From NCBI RefSeq assembly GCF_900115785.1, contig NZ_FOYS01000005.1, positions 248,001 to 312,000 on the forward strand: DNA of 64,000 nucleotides, read 5' to 3'. The DNA is from Halogeometricum limi (lineage in GTDB: Archaea > Halobacteriota > Halobacteria > Halobacteriales > Haloferacaceae). Both the position numbers and the translations under genes were made by a program. The notes under the pieces were generated by a model. The model ran no database searches and was not told the origin of the DNA. It saw nothing but the letters and a program-made list of their open reading frames with translations. This document shows, in pieces, positions 54,091 to 63,000 of the stretch (within the stretch, counting starts at the first letter, position 1; the number at the start of each line of letters is the position of its first letter).

Positions 54091-54747
54091 ATGCCCAGAG
54101 CGACGCTGTCGGAACTCGCGAAAGCGGTCATCTTCGTCCTCGACGAACGGGGCAACCCGGAGTACCCGATTCCGGTGTTCTTCAACCCGACCGAGTACAA
54201 CGTCGACACCAGTACGAACTACAGCGAACAGGCGTTGTTGGGGATGGACTCTCCGCTCGTCCAGTTCGTCAGCGGGGAGACCGAGACGCTCTCGATGCAA
54301 CTGTTCGTCGACAGCTACGAGTTGGGGACCGACGTCCGAATCGTCTACACGAACCACATCGACCGCTTGTTGAAAGTAGACGGAAAGCGCCACGCGCCGC
54401 CACAGTGTACGTTCGTCTGGGGGTCGCTCGTGTTCAAGTCGGTACTGGTGAGCGCGAACAAACGGTTCACGATGTTCCTCCCCGGCGGGTTCCCCGTTCG
54501 AGCGGAGATAGACGTGACCTTCCGGCGGTATCAGACGCCGACCGAGCAACTGGTGCGGGTGAAACGCGAGTCCGCGGACAAGACGACGGTTCGGTCCGTC
54601 GAGGCGGGCGAGACGCTCACGTCCATCGCGGCGGCGGAGTACGGCGACCCCGAGACGTGGCGACCCATCGCCGAGGCGAACGGCATCGACGACCCGCGGA
54701 CGCTCGAACCGGGACGTGAACTCGTGATACCACCGCTGGAGGATTAG
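54091..54747 (+). CDS. CIS LysM hub protein (Afp7/Pvc7-like)
   Basis: 218 residues. The N-terminal domain contains PIPVFFNPTEYNVDTSTNYS and LSMQLFVDSYELGTDVR, the eCIS 'CIS tube protein' signature. A LysM domain spans about 165-216 (SVEAGETLTSIAAAEYGDPE, TWRPIAEANGIDDPRTLEPG, ELVIPP). In related particles it joins the tube to the spike in the baseplate hub. It starts directly after the upstream TAG. Confidence 0.92.
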   Translation: MPRATLSELAKAVIFVLDERGNPEYPIPVFFNPTEYNVDTSTNYSEQALLGMDSPLVQFVSGETETLSMQLFVDSYELGTDVRIVYTNHIDRLLKVDGKRHAPPQCTFVWGSLVFKSVLVSANKRFTMFLPGGFPVRAEIDVTFRRYQTPTEQLVRVKRESADKTTVRSVEAGETLTSIAAAEYGDPETWRPIAEANGIDDPRTLEPGRELVIPPLED

Positions 54748-56508
54748 ATGGAGCAACTAACGTTCGAAACGCTGAGCAAACGATACGGCAACTTCTACGT
54801 ACCGCGGTTCACCGTGACGGTCGGTGGCGAGGAACTGACAGAGGCGACGGGCGTCGTCTCCGGACTCACCGTGGACTCGAAGGTCGGAACCGCGGCGGAG
54901 TTCACGTTCACGTTGACGCCCCACTACGACCACGAACACAACGCGTTCCAGCAGTTCGAGCAGAGGGACGGCCTCCTGTGGGACACGGGGCGGTTCGAGG
55001 CGCTCGACTTCGATTCACTCCGGGTCGGAACGCCGGTGACGGTACACGTCGGATACGGCGACGCGCAGACGCCGCTGGTCAACGGGCAGATAGCCTCCGT
55101 GAAGCCGAGCTTTCCGGAGAGCGGGACGCCGACGATAACCGTTCGTGGCTACGATAGCCTCCGAACGCTGGCCGACCGACAGACGACGGACGTCAACCTG
55201 AAGGAGACGTCGGTGGCGGACGTCGTCTCGGAGCTCGCTACGAAACGGGGGTTCGATGCGGTGACCGTCGAGCCCTCGCCGGCGGTGAACGAGCTCAGGC
55301 CGAAGATTCAGCGCACGGCCGAACAGGACGACTTCGAGTTCCTCACGGAACTGGCCGACGACATCGGATACGAACTGCACGTCAGCTGCACCGAGCGAGG
55401 CGACGTACTCAGTTTCCGGCCGGTCGATTCGGAAGGCGACCAGCCGATGGTCGCCCTCAGATACGGCGAATCACTGCGCTCGTTCGCCGTCGAGGAGAAC
55501 GGAACGGGGCAGCCCGAGACGGTCGAGGTCCACGGGTTCGACGCGAAGAACCGGACGGAAGTGAAGGCGAGCGCACGGAACGAGGACGACACGGTGGCCG
55601 GGCAGACGGAGGGGTCCAGAGTGCTGTGTCGTCCGGTTCGGACGAAAGGCGAAGCGGACACCGCCGTTCGCGCCGAGGCTGCGCGCTTGAAGCACGCCCA
55701 GCGTCGGGGGAGCGGGACAGCGCTGGGACTGCCAGAACTGTGCGCGGGGACGACTATCCTCGTCGCCGGAGTCGCACCGTACAACGGCGCGTACTACGTC
55801 GAGAGCGTCACACACAGCATCGACACCTCGGGGTACACGACTCGGTTCAGGTTCGGCGCGGGCGACGGTGCCAACGAGAGAGCCGAGAGAGCGAACCGCG
55901 GACGGCGTCAGATGGGCGTCACGGTCGGACTCGTCACGGACAACGAGGACCCCGAGGGACTGGGACGCGTTCGGGTGACAACGACGTGCCTCGGTGACGA
56001 TGTGAGCCACTGGGCACCGATCGCGGTGCCGATGGCCGGTGCCGAACGCGGCACCTACTTCCTCCCGGAACCGGACGAGGAAGTGCTCGTCGCGTTCCAA
56101 GACGGCGACGTCGAGTTCCCGTTCGTCGTCGGATCTCTGTGGAACCTCGAAGAGAAGCCGCCGGCCAGCAACGACGACGGGAAAAACGACGTCCGGTTGG
56201 TTCGCTCGCGGAGCGGACACGAACTCCGGTTCGACGACGGCGACGACGGAGCCGTCGAGATAACGAGCGCCGGCGGGAATCGAATACGGCTCTCAGACGA
56301 GTCCGGCTCCGAGACGGTGACCATAGCCGACGCCAGCGGCGAGAACACTATCGAGATAGCGACGAGCGACGGTGCGGTCAGTATCGGCGGTGCGGCGAAA
56401 GTCGCGCTGTCCGCCCCGATGCTCGAACTCGCGGCCGACGGCAACATCGACGTCCAGGCGGGCGGAGTGTTGACCCTCAAGGGGTCGCTCGTGAACATCA
56501 ACAGTTGA
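54748..56508 (+). CDS. CIS spike protein (VgrG-like, Afp8/Pvc8)
   Basis: 586 residues. Residues 1-370 are the gp27/late-control-D-like hub (FYVPRFTVTVGGEELTEATG, VNLKETSVADVVSELATKRG, AEQDDFEFLTELADDIGYEL). An OB-fold gp5-like domain follows (about 388-470: GVTVGLVTDNEDPEGLGRVR, FLPEPDEEVLVAFQDGDVEF). The last 100 residues are a regular beta-prism/needle (VTIADASGENTIEIA, DGAVSIGGAAKVALS). The trimer punctures the target envelope and carries the PAAR tip encoded next. Confidence 0.93.
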   Translation: MEQLTFETLSKRYGNFYVPRFTVTVGGEELTEATGVVSGLTVDSKVGTAAEFTFTLTPHYDHEHNAFQQFEQRDGLLWDTGRFEALDFDSLRVGTPVTVHVGYGDAQTPLVNGQIASVKPSFPESGTPTITVRGYDSLRTLADRQTTDVNLKETSVADVVSELATKRGFDAVTVEPSPAVNELRPKIQRTAEQDDFEFLTELADDIGYELHVSCTERGDVLSFRPVDSEGDQPMVALRYGESLRSFAVEENGTGQPETVEVHGFDAKNRTEVKASARNEDDTVAGQTEGSRVLCRPVRTKGEADTAVRAEAARLKHAQRRGSGTALGLPELCAGTTILVAGVAPYNGAYYVESVTHSIDTSGYTTRFRFGAGDGANERAERANRGRRQMGVTVGLVTDNEDPEGLGRVRVTTTCLGDDVSHWAPIAVPMAGAERGTYFLPEPDEEVLVAFQDGDVEFPFVVGSLWNLEEKPPASNDDGKNDVRLVRSRSGHELRFDDGDDGAVEITSAGGNRIRLSDESGSETVTIADASGENTIEIATSDGAVSIGGAAKVALSAPMLELAADGNIDVQAGGVLTLKGSLVNINS

Positions 56509-56522
56509 GACAGGAGATAGAC

Positions 56523-56813
56523 GTGCCACCAGCAGCGAGAGTGACGGATCTGACCGCCCACGGAACCCCGCTCACGGGAGCCGGAAGTCCGAACGTCTTC
56601 ATCGGCGGACTGCCCGCGTGGCGGGCGGTGGGCGACGTGCACAGCTGTCCGCTCGCCTCAGGACCGGCCCCCCACGTCGGCGGACCGGTCGCAGTCGGGA
56701 GTACGACCGTGTTCGTCAACGGATTCCCGGCCGCGCGGGCGGGCGACACGATAGTGGAAGCGGGGCCGCCGAACACGATATCGAACGGCGAACCAACGGT
56801 CAACATCGGATAA
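56523..56813 (+). CDS. PAAR-domain spike tip protein
   Basis: 96 residues from GTG (MPPAARVTDLTAHGTPLTGA). The PAAR order is intact: PPAARVTD, GSPNVFIGGLPAWRAVGDVH, the metal-ligand His/Cys segment VHSCPLASGPAPHVG, VNGFPAARAGD and a final PTVNIG. It sharpens the VgrG-like spike and may hold one metal ion through His/Cys residues. There is no C-terminal toxin extension. Confidence 0.92.
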   Translation: MPPAARVTDLTAHGTPLTGAGSPNVFIGGLPAWRAVGDVHSCPLASGPAPHVGGPVAVGSTTVFVNGFPAARAGDTIVEAGPPNTISNGEPTVNIG

Positions 56814-56815
56814 CC

Positions 56816-57211
56816 ATGGATACAGAGTTTCTCGGAACAGGATGGGCGTTTCCGCCCGGAATCGACGACAGCGAGCACGTCTCGCTCGCGAACGGCGAGG
56901 AAGACATCGAGCAGGCGATACGGCTCGTCCTCGGCACCGTCCCGGGCGAACGGGCGATGCGGCCGGAGTTCGGGTGCGGCGTCCACGACTACGTCTTCGA
57001 GACGTTCGGGTCGGCGACGTCCGCGCTCGTCGAGACGGCCGTCGAGGAGGCGCTTCTCCGGTGGGAGCCGCGAATCGACGTGGTGGGCGTCTCGGCGTCG
57101 CTCTCCGACGAGGGCGGCGGCGCGAGACTCACCGTCGAGATAGACTACCGCGTCCGCAGCACCAACAGCGAGTTCAACCTCGTCTATCCGTTCTACCTGG
57201 AGGAGCGGTAG
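56816..57211 (+). CDS. Baseplate wedge protein, GPW/gp25 family (Afp9/Pvc9)
   Basis: 131 residues. The gp25 signature is clear: LGTGWAFPPGID, EDIEQAIRLVLGTVPGERAM, RPEFGCGVHDYVFETF and LLRWEPRIDV. It links sheath initiation to the baseplate wedge. The ATG comes two bases after the PAAR stop, and its TAG abuts the next ATG. Confidence 0.95.
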   Translation: MDTEFLGTGWAFPPGIDDSEHVSLANGEEDIEQAIRLVLGTVPGERAMRPEFGCGVHDYVFETFGSATSALVETAVEEALLRWEPRIDVVGVSASLSDEGGGARLTVEIDYRVRSTNSEFNLVYPFYLEER

Positions 57212-60200
57212 ATGGTCACCGAACCCGTCGTCGACGGCCGAACGCGCGACGAACTCCTCGCCGAGTCGCGAGCGCTCGCCGCCGAGTACGTGTCCGAGTG
57301 GAACCCCGAGCGAGGCGACGTCGGCGCCACGCTGTTGGAACTGTTCGCGTCGATGACGCACGACGTCGTCGAACGACTCGACGCGGTCCCCGAGAAGTAC
57401 CGACGGTCGTTCTTCGAGACGCTCGGGTTCGACAGGGCGCCGCCGCAGTCGGCGCGACTCCCGCTGACGTTCGACGTCGCCGACGAACTCGACCGAAACG
57501 TCCGCGTGCCCGAGTCGACGCGCGCGGTCGCGCCGGCCAGCGAGCGTCGACCGGAGACGTTCTTCGAGGTTCGAGACGGGGAGTTCGACGCGACGCCGGC
57601 GGCCCTCCGCGCGGTGTACAGCGTCCGGCCGAAGTCCGACCACCTCGGAGACCACAGTTCGGTCCTCGCGGGACCGGAGACGACGGAACTGTTCGGTGGC
57701 GACAACCACCAAGAGCACGCACTGTACCTCGCGCACGACGAGTTGTTCCGCGGCAGTCCGCCGACGGTCCGCGTCGACCTCGCGACGGAGGCACCGCTCA
57801 GCGTCCTCAGAGAACGGCTCGTGTGGGAGTTCTACGGCGAGCGAGTGGTGGACGGCGAACCGGTCGAGGGGTGGCACTCGGTCGAGTCGTTCGCCGTCGA
57901 CCGCGCGACGCAGACCGACGCCGCGACGGGGACGACCGTGCGGGTGTCGCTGACGTTCGACTCCGAGACGGCGGACGCGGACGAACCGACGTGGTCGTTC
58001 ACGGCGTCGACGCTCGCCGAGACGGTCGAGAGCGTGGCCGAGGCGATAGCGTCGGAGACGGCGGCGACACATCCCGAAGCGGTCGCGACCGAGTCGCTGT
58101 GGCTTCGGTGTCGGTACCACGAGACCGCACGCGACTGGGGACTCGCACCGACCGACCTGTTCGAGGTGACGCTCGACGCGGTGCACCTCGTGACTGGTGA
58201 GGCGGGGGCGACGTTCGAACCGGACGAGTTGTTCGCCGACGACGTTCCCCTGCCGCCGACGTCTGCGGACGAAGAGATACTCCCGCTGGGGTCGCTCCCG
58301 CGGCAGTCGAGCACGTTCTACGTCGGGTCCGAGCGGGCGTTCACGAAGTCCGGCGCGGCCGTCTCCATCGAGTTCGCCGGAACCGGCGTCGCGGTGGACG
58401 CCGATTTCACGCCGAACCCGAGACTCTGGTGGGAGTACTGGGACGGCGACAACTGGGCGTACCTCGACGTCGCGGGGAAGGCGAAGACGTTGCAGGCGGC
58501 GGGAGCGGTCACGTTCGAGGTGCCCGCTGACCTCGCCGCGACGACAGTCGCCGGTCAGGAGAGTCACTGGGTTCGCGCGCGCCTGATGGGCGGCGCGTAC
58601 GTCGCGCCGAAGGCCGTCCCGAAGGACGCGGACGGAAAGACCGTAACAGACCCCACGGCGGCGGCGTACTGGGAGACCGAGTACGACGGGACGCCACCGA
58701 AGTTCTCGGAAGTGAGGCTGTCGTTCGGGAGCGACGGGGCGGAGGCGGACGCGGGCGAGGACGCGGACGCGGGACTCCCGAGAGACGAACCGACGCACGC
58801 CCTCTCGTACAACAACCTCGCGTTCGACGCGGACGTCACCAGCCCGTTCTTCGGCGCGCCGGACGCCACGCAGACGCTGTATCTGGGGTTCGACGCACCG
58901 CTGACCGACGGTCCGATACAGCTTCTGTTCTCGCTCGCAGACCGGGAGTTCCCCGCGGACTTCGCCCCGCGCGTCCGGTGGGAGTACGCGAGCGACCCGA
59001 ACCGCGACGCGTGGGAACCTCTGAGCGTCACCGACGAGACGGAGGCGTTGACCCGGCGCGGCATCGTCGGACTGGTCTTTCCGGAGGCGACGACGGCGAG
59101 CGCACGGTTCGGCCGCCGCCTGCACTGGGTCCGCGCCCGCGTCGAGAAGAGTCAGTTCGGCCCGCCCCTGACCGGCGCGACGGCGTCACCGCTGGCGATA
59201 ACGCACATCGACGCGGCAGACGAGTACGTCGAACTGACGAACCGGGGCGCGACCAGAATCGACCTGTCCGGCTACACGGTAGACTTCGAGTACGCCCAAC
59301 CCGCCAGCCAACTCGCGACGATTCCCGCGGGGGTGACGCTCGGACCGGGGGCGACGCTCGGCATCGCCACCGGCGACTTCTCGCCGGTCGAGGCCGGTCC
59401 GAACGTCCTCCGGTTCGACTCGACGCTCCCCATCATCAACGACTACACGCCGGACACGATAGCCGTGCTGGACCGAGAGGGAAGGCTCGTCGCCGTCCGA
59501 ACGGACGACTTGGACGACGACGGGCGCGCGCGTCTCCGCGAGGGCGGCGAACCCGACGACGGCGACGGCGGGAGCGGCGACACCGAGACGGACGCGGTCG
59601 GGCTGTGCGAGGACGTCGACGAGTGGGAGCCGTCGCCGTCGGACGCGATACCTCCCTGTGGAACGGCGCTCGCGACGAAGCCGCAGGAGGGCGTCCCGAC
59701 GAGAGCTCCGCCGATGACGACCGGCGTGTACGTCAACGCGGCGTGGGCGGAGAACGTCCAGACCGTCGCCGACGAGACGCTTGGCAGTAGCGACGGAACG
59801 CAGTCGCAGTCGTTCGAGATAGCGACGACGCCAGTTTTCGAGGAGGCACTGTGGGTCGAAGAGTCGAGCGCGTTAGCAGCGCGCGCCCGCGAGGCGTTAC
59901 TCGCGAATCCGCTCGCCGAGACGGTCGAAGGCGAAGGCGAGGGCGATGGCGAGCTATGGGTTCGGTGGACGCGCGTCGAGCGTCTGTTCGGTGCGGCGAG
60001 CGACGCTCGCGTCTACTCGCTGGACCCCACGGCGGGCGTCGTGACGTTCGGCGACGGGGCGAACGGTGCGATTCCGCCGCGCGGGAGCGACAACGTGCGC
60101 GTCACCTACCTGACGGGCGGCGGCGAGCGAGGGAACGTCCCCGCCCGCGCCGTCGACGGACTCGTGAGTTCGCTCGCGTTCGTCGACGGCGTGACGAACC

Positions 60201-60934
60201 CGGAACCCGGCGACGGGGGGGCGGAGACGGAGCGAGTCGAGCGGGTGCTCCGACGTGCGCCGGGAGCGCTCCGAGACAGGAACCGCGCGGTGGCGGCCGC
60301 CGACTACGAACGCATCGCTCGGTCGGCGTCGCGCAGAGTCGCGCGCGCGAGGTGCCTCCCCGCGATGGACGCGGCGGGCGAGTTCGCGCCGGGATGGGTG
60401 ACGCTCCTCGTCGTCCCGCGGTCGAGTCAGCCCACGCCGACGCCGTCGGCGGAGTTGCGGCGACTCCTCGATGCCGCGTTCGCCGACGCCGCGCCGGCGG
60501 CGCTGGTCCCACCCGAACGCCTCGGGCAGTCCGACGAGGAGCCACCCGCGTTCGAGCCACCGGGCGAACTCGTCGTCCGCGGACCCACGTACGTGGACGT
60601 CGACGTCGAAACGACGGTCACTCGAACGGCCGGCGTGAGCGTGTCGGCGCTGGAGGAGACGCTGACAGACCGACTCACGGCGTTTCTGCACCCACTCACC
60701 GGGAGCGAGTCGGGTGAGGGGTGGCCGTTCGGAACGCTCCCGTGCCTGTCGGACGTGTACAGTCTCCTCGAGGGTGTCGAGGGGGTCGACCACGTCGACT
60801 CGGTGGAACTGACGTTCCGCGGGAGCGACGCCTCGGTGGCGGTTCGCGAAGGCGACCCGACGCCGGACGTCGCCCGGGACGTGTTGGTCACGAGCGGGAC
60901 GCACGCCGTCGACGCGAGCGGAGGTGTCGCGTGA
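57212..60934 (+). CDS. Baseplate J-like protein (Pvc11-like) with inserted lamin-tail-like domain
   Basis: 1240 residues. The N-terminus (DELLAESRALAAEYVSEWNP, GATLLELFASMTHDVVERLD) and C-terminal half (VTYLTGGGERGNVPARAVDG, LRRAPGALRDRNRAVAAADY) match the putative baseplate assembly family TIGR02243. The middle has a repeated duplicated wedge-like domain. Residues about 660-770 form an extra module: ITHIDAADEYVELTNRGATR, IDLSGYTVDFE, LGPGATLGIATG, LPIINDYTPDTIAVLDREGR, the standard lamin-tail (LTD) pattern. An acidic Gly/Asp linker follows. The protein is a baseplate wedge component; the LTD should protrude from it. Confidence 0.9.
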   Translation: MVTEPVVDGRTRDELLAESRALAAEYVSEWNPERGDVGATLLELFASMTHDVVERLDAVPEKYRRSFFETLGFDRAPPQSARLPLTFDVADELDRNVRVPESTRAVAPASERRPETFFEVRDGEFDATPAALRAVYSVRPKSDHLGDHSSVLAGPETTELFGGDNHQEHALYLAHDELFRGSPPTVRVDLATEAPLSVLRERLVWEFYGERVVDGEPVEGWHSVESFAVDRATQTDAATGTTVRVSLTFDSETADADEPTWSFTASTLAETVESVAEAIASETAATHPEAVATESLWLRCRYHETARDWGLAPTDLFEVTLDAVHLVTGEAGATFEPDELFADDVPLPPTSADEEILPLGSLPRQSSTFYVGSERAFTKSGAAVSIEFAGTGVAVDADFTPNPRLWWEYWDGDNWAYLDVAGKAKTLQAAGAVTFEVPADLAATTVAGQESHWVRARLMGGAYVAPKAVPKDADGKTVTDPTAAAYWETEYDGTPPKFSEVRLSFGSDGAEADAGEDADAGLPRDEPTHALSYNNLAFDADVTSPFFGAPDATQTLYLGFDAPLTDGPIQLLFSLADREFPADFAPRVRWEYASDPNRDAWEPLSVTDETEALTRRGIVGLVFPEATTASARFGRRLHWVRARVEKSQFGPPLTGATASPLAITHIDAADEYVELTNRGATRIDLSGYTVDFEYAQPASQLATIPAGVTLGPGATLGIATGDFSPVEAGPNVLRFDSTLPIINDYTPDTIAVLDREGRLVAVRTDDLDDDGRARLREGGEPDDGDGGSGDTETDAVGLCEDVDEWEPSPSDAIPPCGTALATKPQEGVPTRAPPMTTGVYVNAAWAENVQTVADETLGSSDGTQSQSFEIATTPVFEEALWVEESSALAARAREALLANPLAETVEGEGEGDGELWVRWTRVERLFGAASDARVYSLDPTAGVVTFGDGANGAIPPRGSDNVRVTYLTGGGERGNVPARAVDGLVSSLAFVDGVTNPEPGDGGAETERVERVLRRAPGALRDRNRAVAAADYERIARSASRRVARARCLPAMDAAGEFAPGWVTLLVVPRSSQPTPTPSAELRRLLDAAFADAAPAALVPPERLGQSDEEPPAFEPPGELVVRGPTYVDVDVETTVTRTAGVSVSALEETLTDRLTAFLHPLTGSESGEGWPFGTLPCLSDVYSLLEGVEGVDHVDSVELTFRGSDASVAVREGDPTPDVARDVLVTSGTHAVDASGGVA

Positions 60935-63000
60935 GCCTCGACGTGCCGAACCTCGACGACCGGACGTTCGCCGACATCCTCGAAGACGCGAGGCGGCAGA
61001 TTCCCGTCTCCGCCGAACAGTGGACGGACCACAACGCCAGCGACCCGGGCATCACCATCCTCGAGATGCTGGCGTGGCTCGCAGAAAGCTACGGCTACCA
61101 ACTGAACCGAGTGACGGAGAGACACGTCCGCAAGTTCCTCACTCTGATGGGCGCTGGCCCGGCGAGTCCGACGCGAGCGACGGCGACGCTGACCGCCTCT
61201 TCGCCGAGCCCGGTCCACATCCGCGCGGCGACGGGGGTCACGGCGACGGTCGACCCGAGTCGAGCGGAACCGTTCGAGACGAGCGAGGACGCGTATCTGA
61301 CGACGGCGAGGCTCGCGCAGGTCGTCTCGAATCACAGCGCCGGCCGGGTCGACAACACGGAGGCGAACGCGACGCCCGGAATGTACTTCTTGGCGTTCGG
61401 CGAGCGAGCGCGACCGGGGAGCGCGATGTACATCGGGTTCGACGGCGACCCGTTCGGTGGCGAGAGTCGAGACGCGCTCGACGCTCTGGACCTCGCGGTC
61501 GAGTTCTACGAGGGGGACCTCCCCGGTCCGGCGACGCACGGCGACGAGACCCCGTCGTTCCGGCCGAGTCTCGAAGTGCGGTGGCAGTACTGCCGCGACT
61601 ACGAGCACTGGCACCGCCCGAGCGCGTGGGGCGACCTGACCGTCCGCGACGGGACGAACCACCTCTACGAGAGCGGGACCATCCGCGTGGAACGGCCGGA
61701 GCCGTGGTCGCCGTCGGCGTGGGGCGTCGAGAGCGGGCGCGTCCTCGACGGACAGCGAGGGCTGTACTGGCTCAGGGCCGTCCTCGACGAGGCGGACGCC
61801 GAACCGTTCGGACAGGGCTACGAAGTCCCGCCGCAGTTGTCGTCGCTCTCGGTGAACGTTGTCCGCGTCAGACACGGGCGCCTCGTGACCGACCCGGAAG
61901 CGCTCGTGCGGAGCGACGACCCGACGAAGACGACGACGAGAGCCGTCACGAACCAGCGGTTCGCGTTCCGACACCGGCCCGTGCGGTCGGAGGGCGTGGC
62001 CGTCGTCACCGTCGGCCGGCGAACGTCCGTCGCCGAGTCGGGGTCCGTCCCGGGCGGGTGGCGGACCGACCGCTGGAAAGTCGTCGAGACGTTCGACGCC
62101 TCTGGACCCGACGAGAGACACGTCGTCCTCGACGAGTCGAACGGTGAACTCGTGTTCGGCGACGGACGGCGGGGGAGAGTCCCCGACGCGGGGAGCCACG
62201 TCGTCGTCGAACGGTACCGCTTCGGCGGGGGAGAGCGAGGGAACGTCCCCGCGACGGCCGCGTGGCGGTTCGACCGGCCGCCGTTCGGTACCGCGTCGGT
62301 CACCGCACACGGCCCGGCGTCCGGCGGTCGAGACGCGCAGACGACGGACGAAGCGCTCCACGCGTTGCAGACCGACCTCGCGACGAGGTACCGGGCGGTC
62401 ACGGCGGCCGACTTCGCGCTGGTGGCCACGCAGACTCCCGGCCTCCGCTTCGGTCGGGCGCACGCGTGGGTCGACGAACGCGCGTCGCCCGGTGACTGCG
62501 CCGGACGGCGAACGGTGACTGTCGCCGTCGTGCCCCACAGTACGCGGCCGCGCCCGGAACCGAGCGCGGGCTTCCTGAACGCGGTCGAAGACCACCTCTG
62601 TACGCACCGACTACTGACGGACCGAGTGGCGGTCGAACCGCCCGTGTACGTCGGTATCGAAGTCGACGTCGAGGTTCGACTCGGTCCCGGAGAACGGGCC
62701 GTAGAGCGAACGGACGCCATCGAAGCGGCACTCGACACCTTCCTCGACCCACTGCCGAACGACGAGTACGGAGGGTGGCCGTTCGGGCGGGCCGTCTACC
62801 CCTCGGAACTGTACGAAGTCGTCGAGGCCGTCGACGGCGTCGACTGCGTACTCGACGTGGGCGTCGTCGTCCACGGCGGAACGTTCGAGGTGGGCGTCGA
62901 CGGAACGGTGACGATTCCGAAGAACGGGTTGGTGTACCCGGTCGGTCACGACGTGACCGTCCGAACCGGAGACGAGGGGTGCGATGGAGGCGTCCGATGA
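60931..63000 (+). CDS. Second baseplate J-like protein (Pvc12-like)
   Basis: 689 residues from GTG overlapping the previous stop (GTGA). LDVPNLDDRTFADILEDARR, WTDHNASDPGITILEMLAWL and AESYGYQLNRVTERHVRKFL are typical of the short TIGR02243-type baseplate protein. The C-terminal half has RYRFGGGERGNVPA, VTAADFALVATQTPGL and a gpJ-like end. It pairs with the first J protein to build each wedge. Its stop overlaps the next ATG. Confidence 0.92.
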   Translation: MSLDVPNLDDRTFADILEDARRQIPVSAEQWTDHNASDPGITILEMLAWLAESYGYQLNRVTERHVRKFLTLMGAGPASPTRATATLTASSPSPVHIRAATGVTATVDPSRAEPFETSEDAYLTTARLAQVVSNHSAGRVDNTEANATPGMYFLAFGERARPGSAMYIGFDGDPFGGESRDALDALDLAVEFYEGDLPGPATHGDETPSFRPSLEVRWQYCRDYEHWHRPSAWGDLTVRDGTNHLYESGTIRVERPEPWSPSAWGVESGRVLDGQRGLYWLRAVLDEADAEPFGQGYEVPPQLSSLSVNVVRVRHGRLVTDPEALVRSDDPTKTTTRAVTNQRFAFRHRPVRSEGVAVVTVGRRTSVAESGSVPGGWRTDRWKVVETFDASGPDERHVVLDESNGELVFGDGRRGRVPDAGSHVVVERYRFGGGERGNVPATAAWRFDRPPFGTASVTAHGPASGGRDAQTTDEALHALQTDLATRYRAVTAADFALVATQTPGLRFGRAHAWVDERASPGDCAGRRTVTVAVVPHSTRPRPEPSAGFLNAVEDHLCTHRLLTDRVAVEPPVYVGIEVDVEVRLGPGERAVERTDAIEAALDTFLDPLPNDEYGGWPFGRAVYPSELYEVVEAVDGVDCVLDVGVVVHGGTFEVGVDGTVTIPKNGLVYPVGHDVTVRTGDEGCDGGVR

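Noticed and set aside
56523-56813. PAAR protein as an effector carrier
   Set aside because: It ends with the PAAR fold, with no C-terminal toxin domain.
56498-59125. 875-codon minus-strand open frame across PAAR, gp25 and J protein
   Set aside because: Shadow of three well-identified plus-strand genes.
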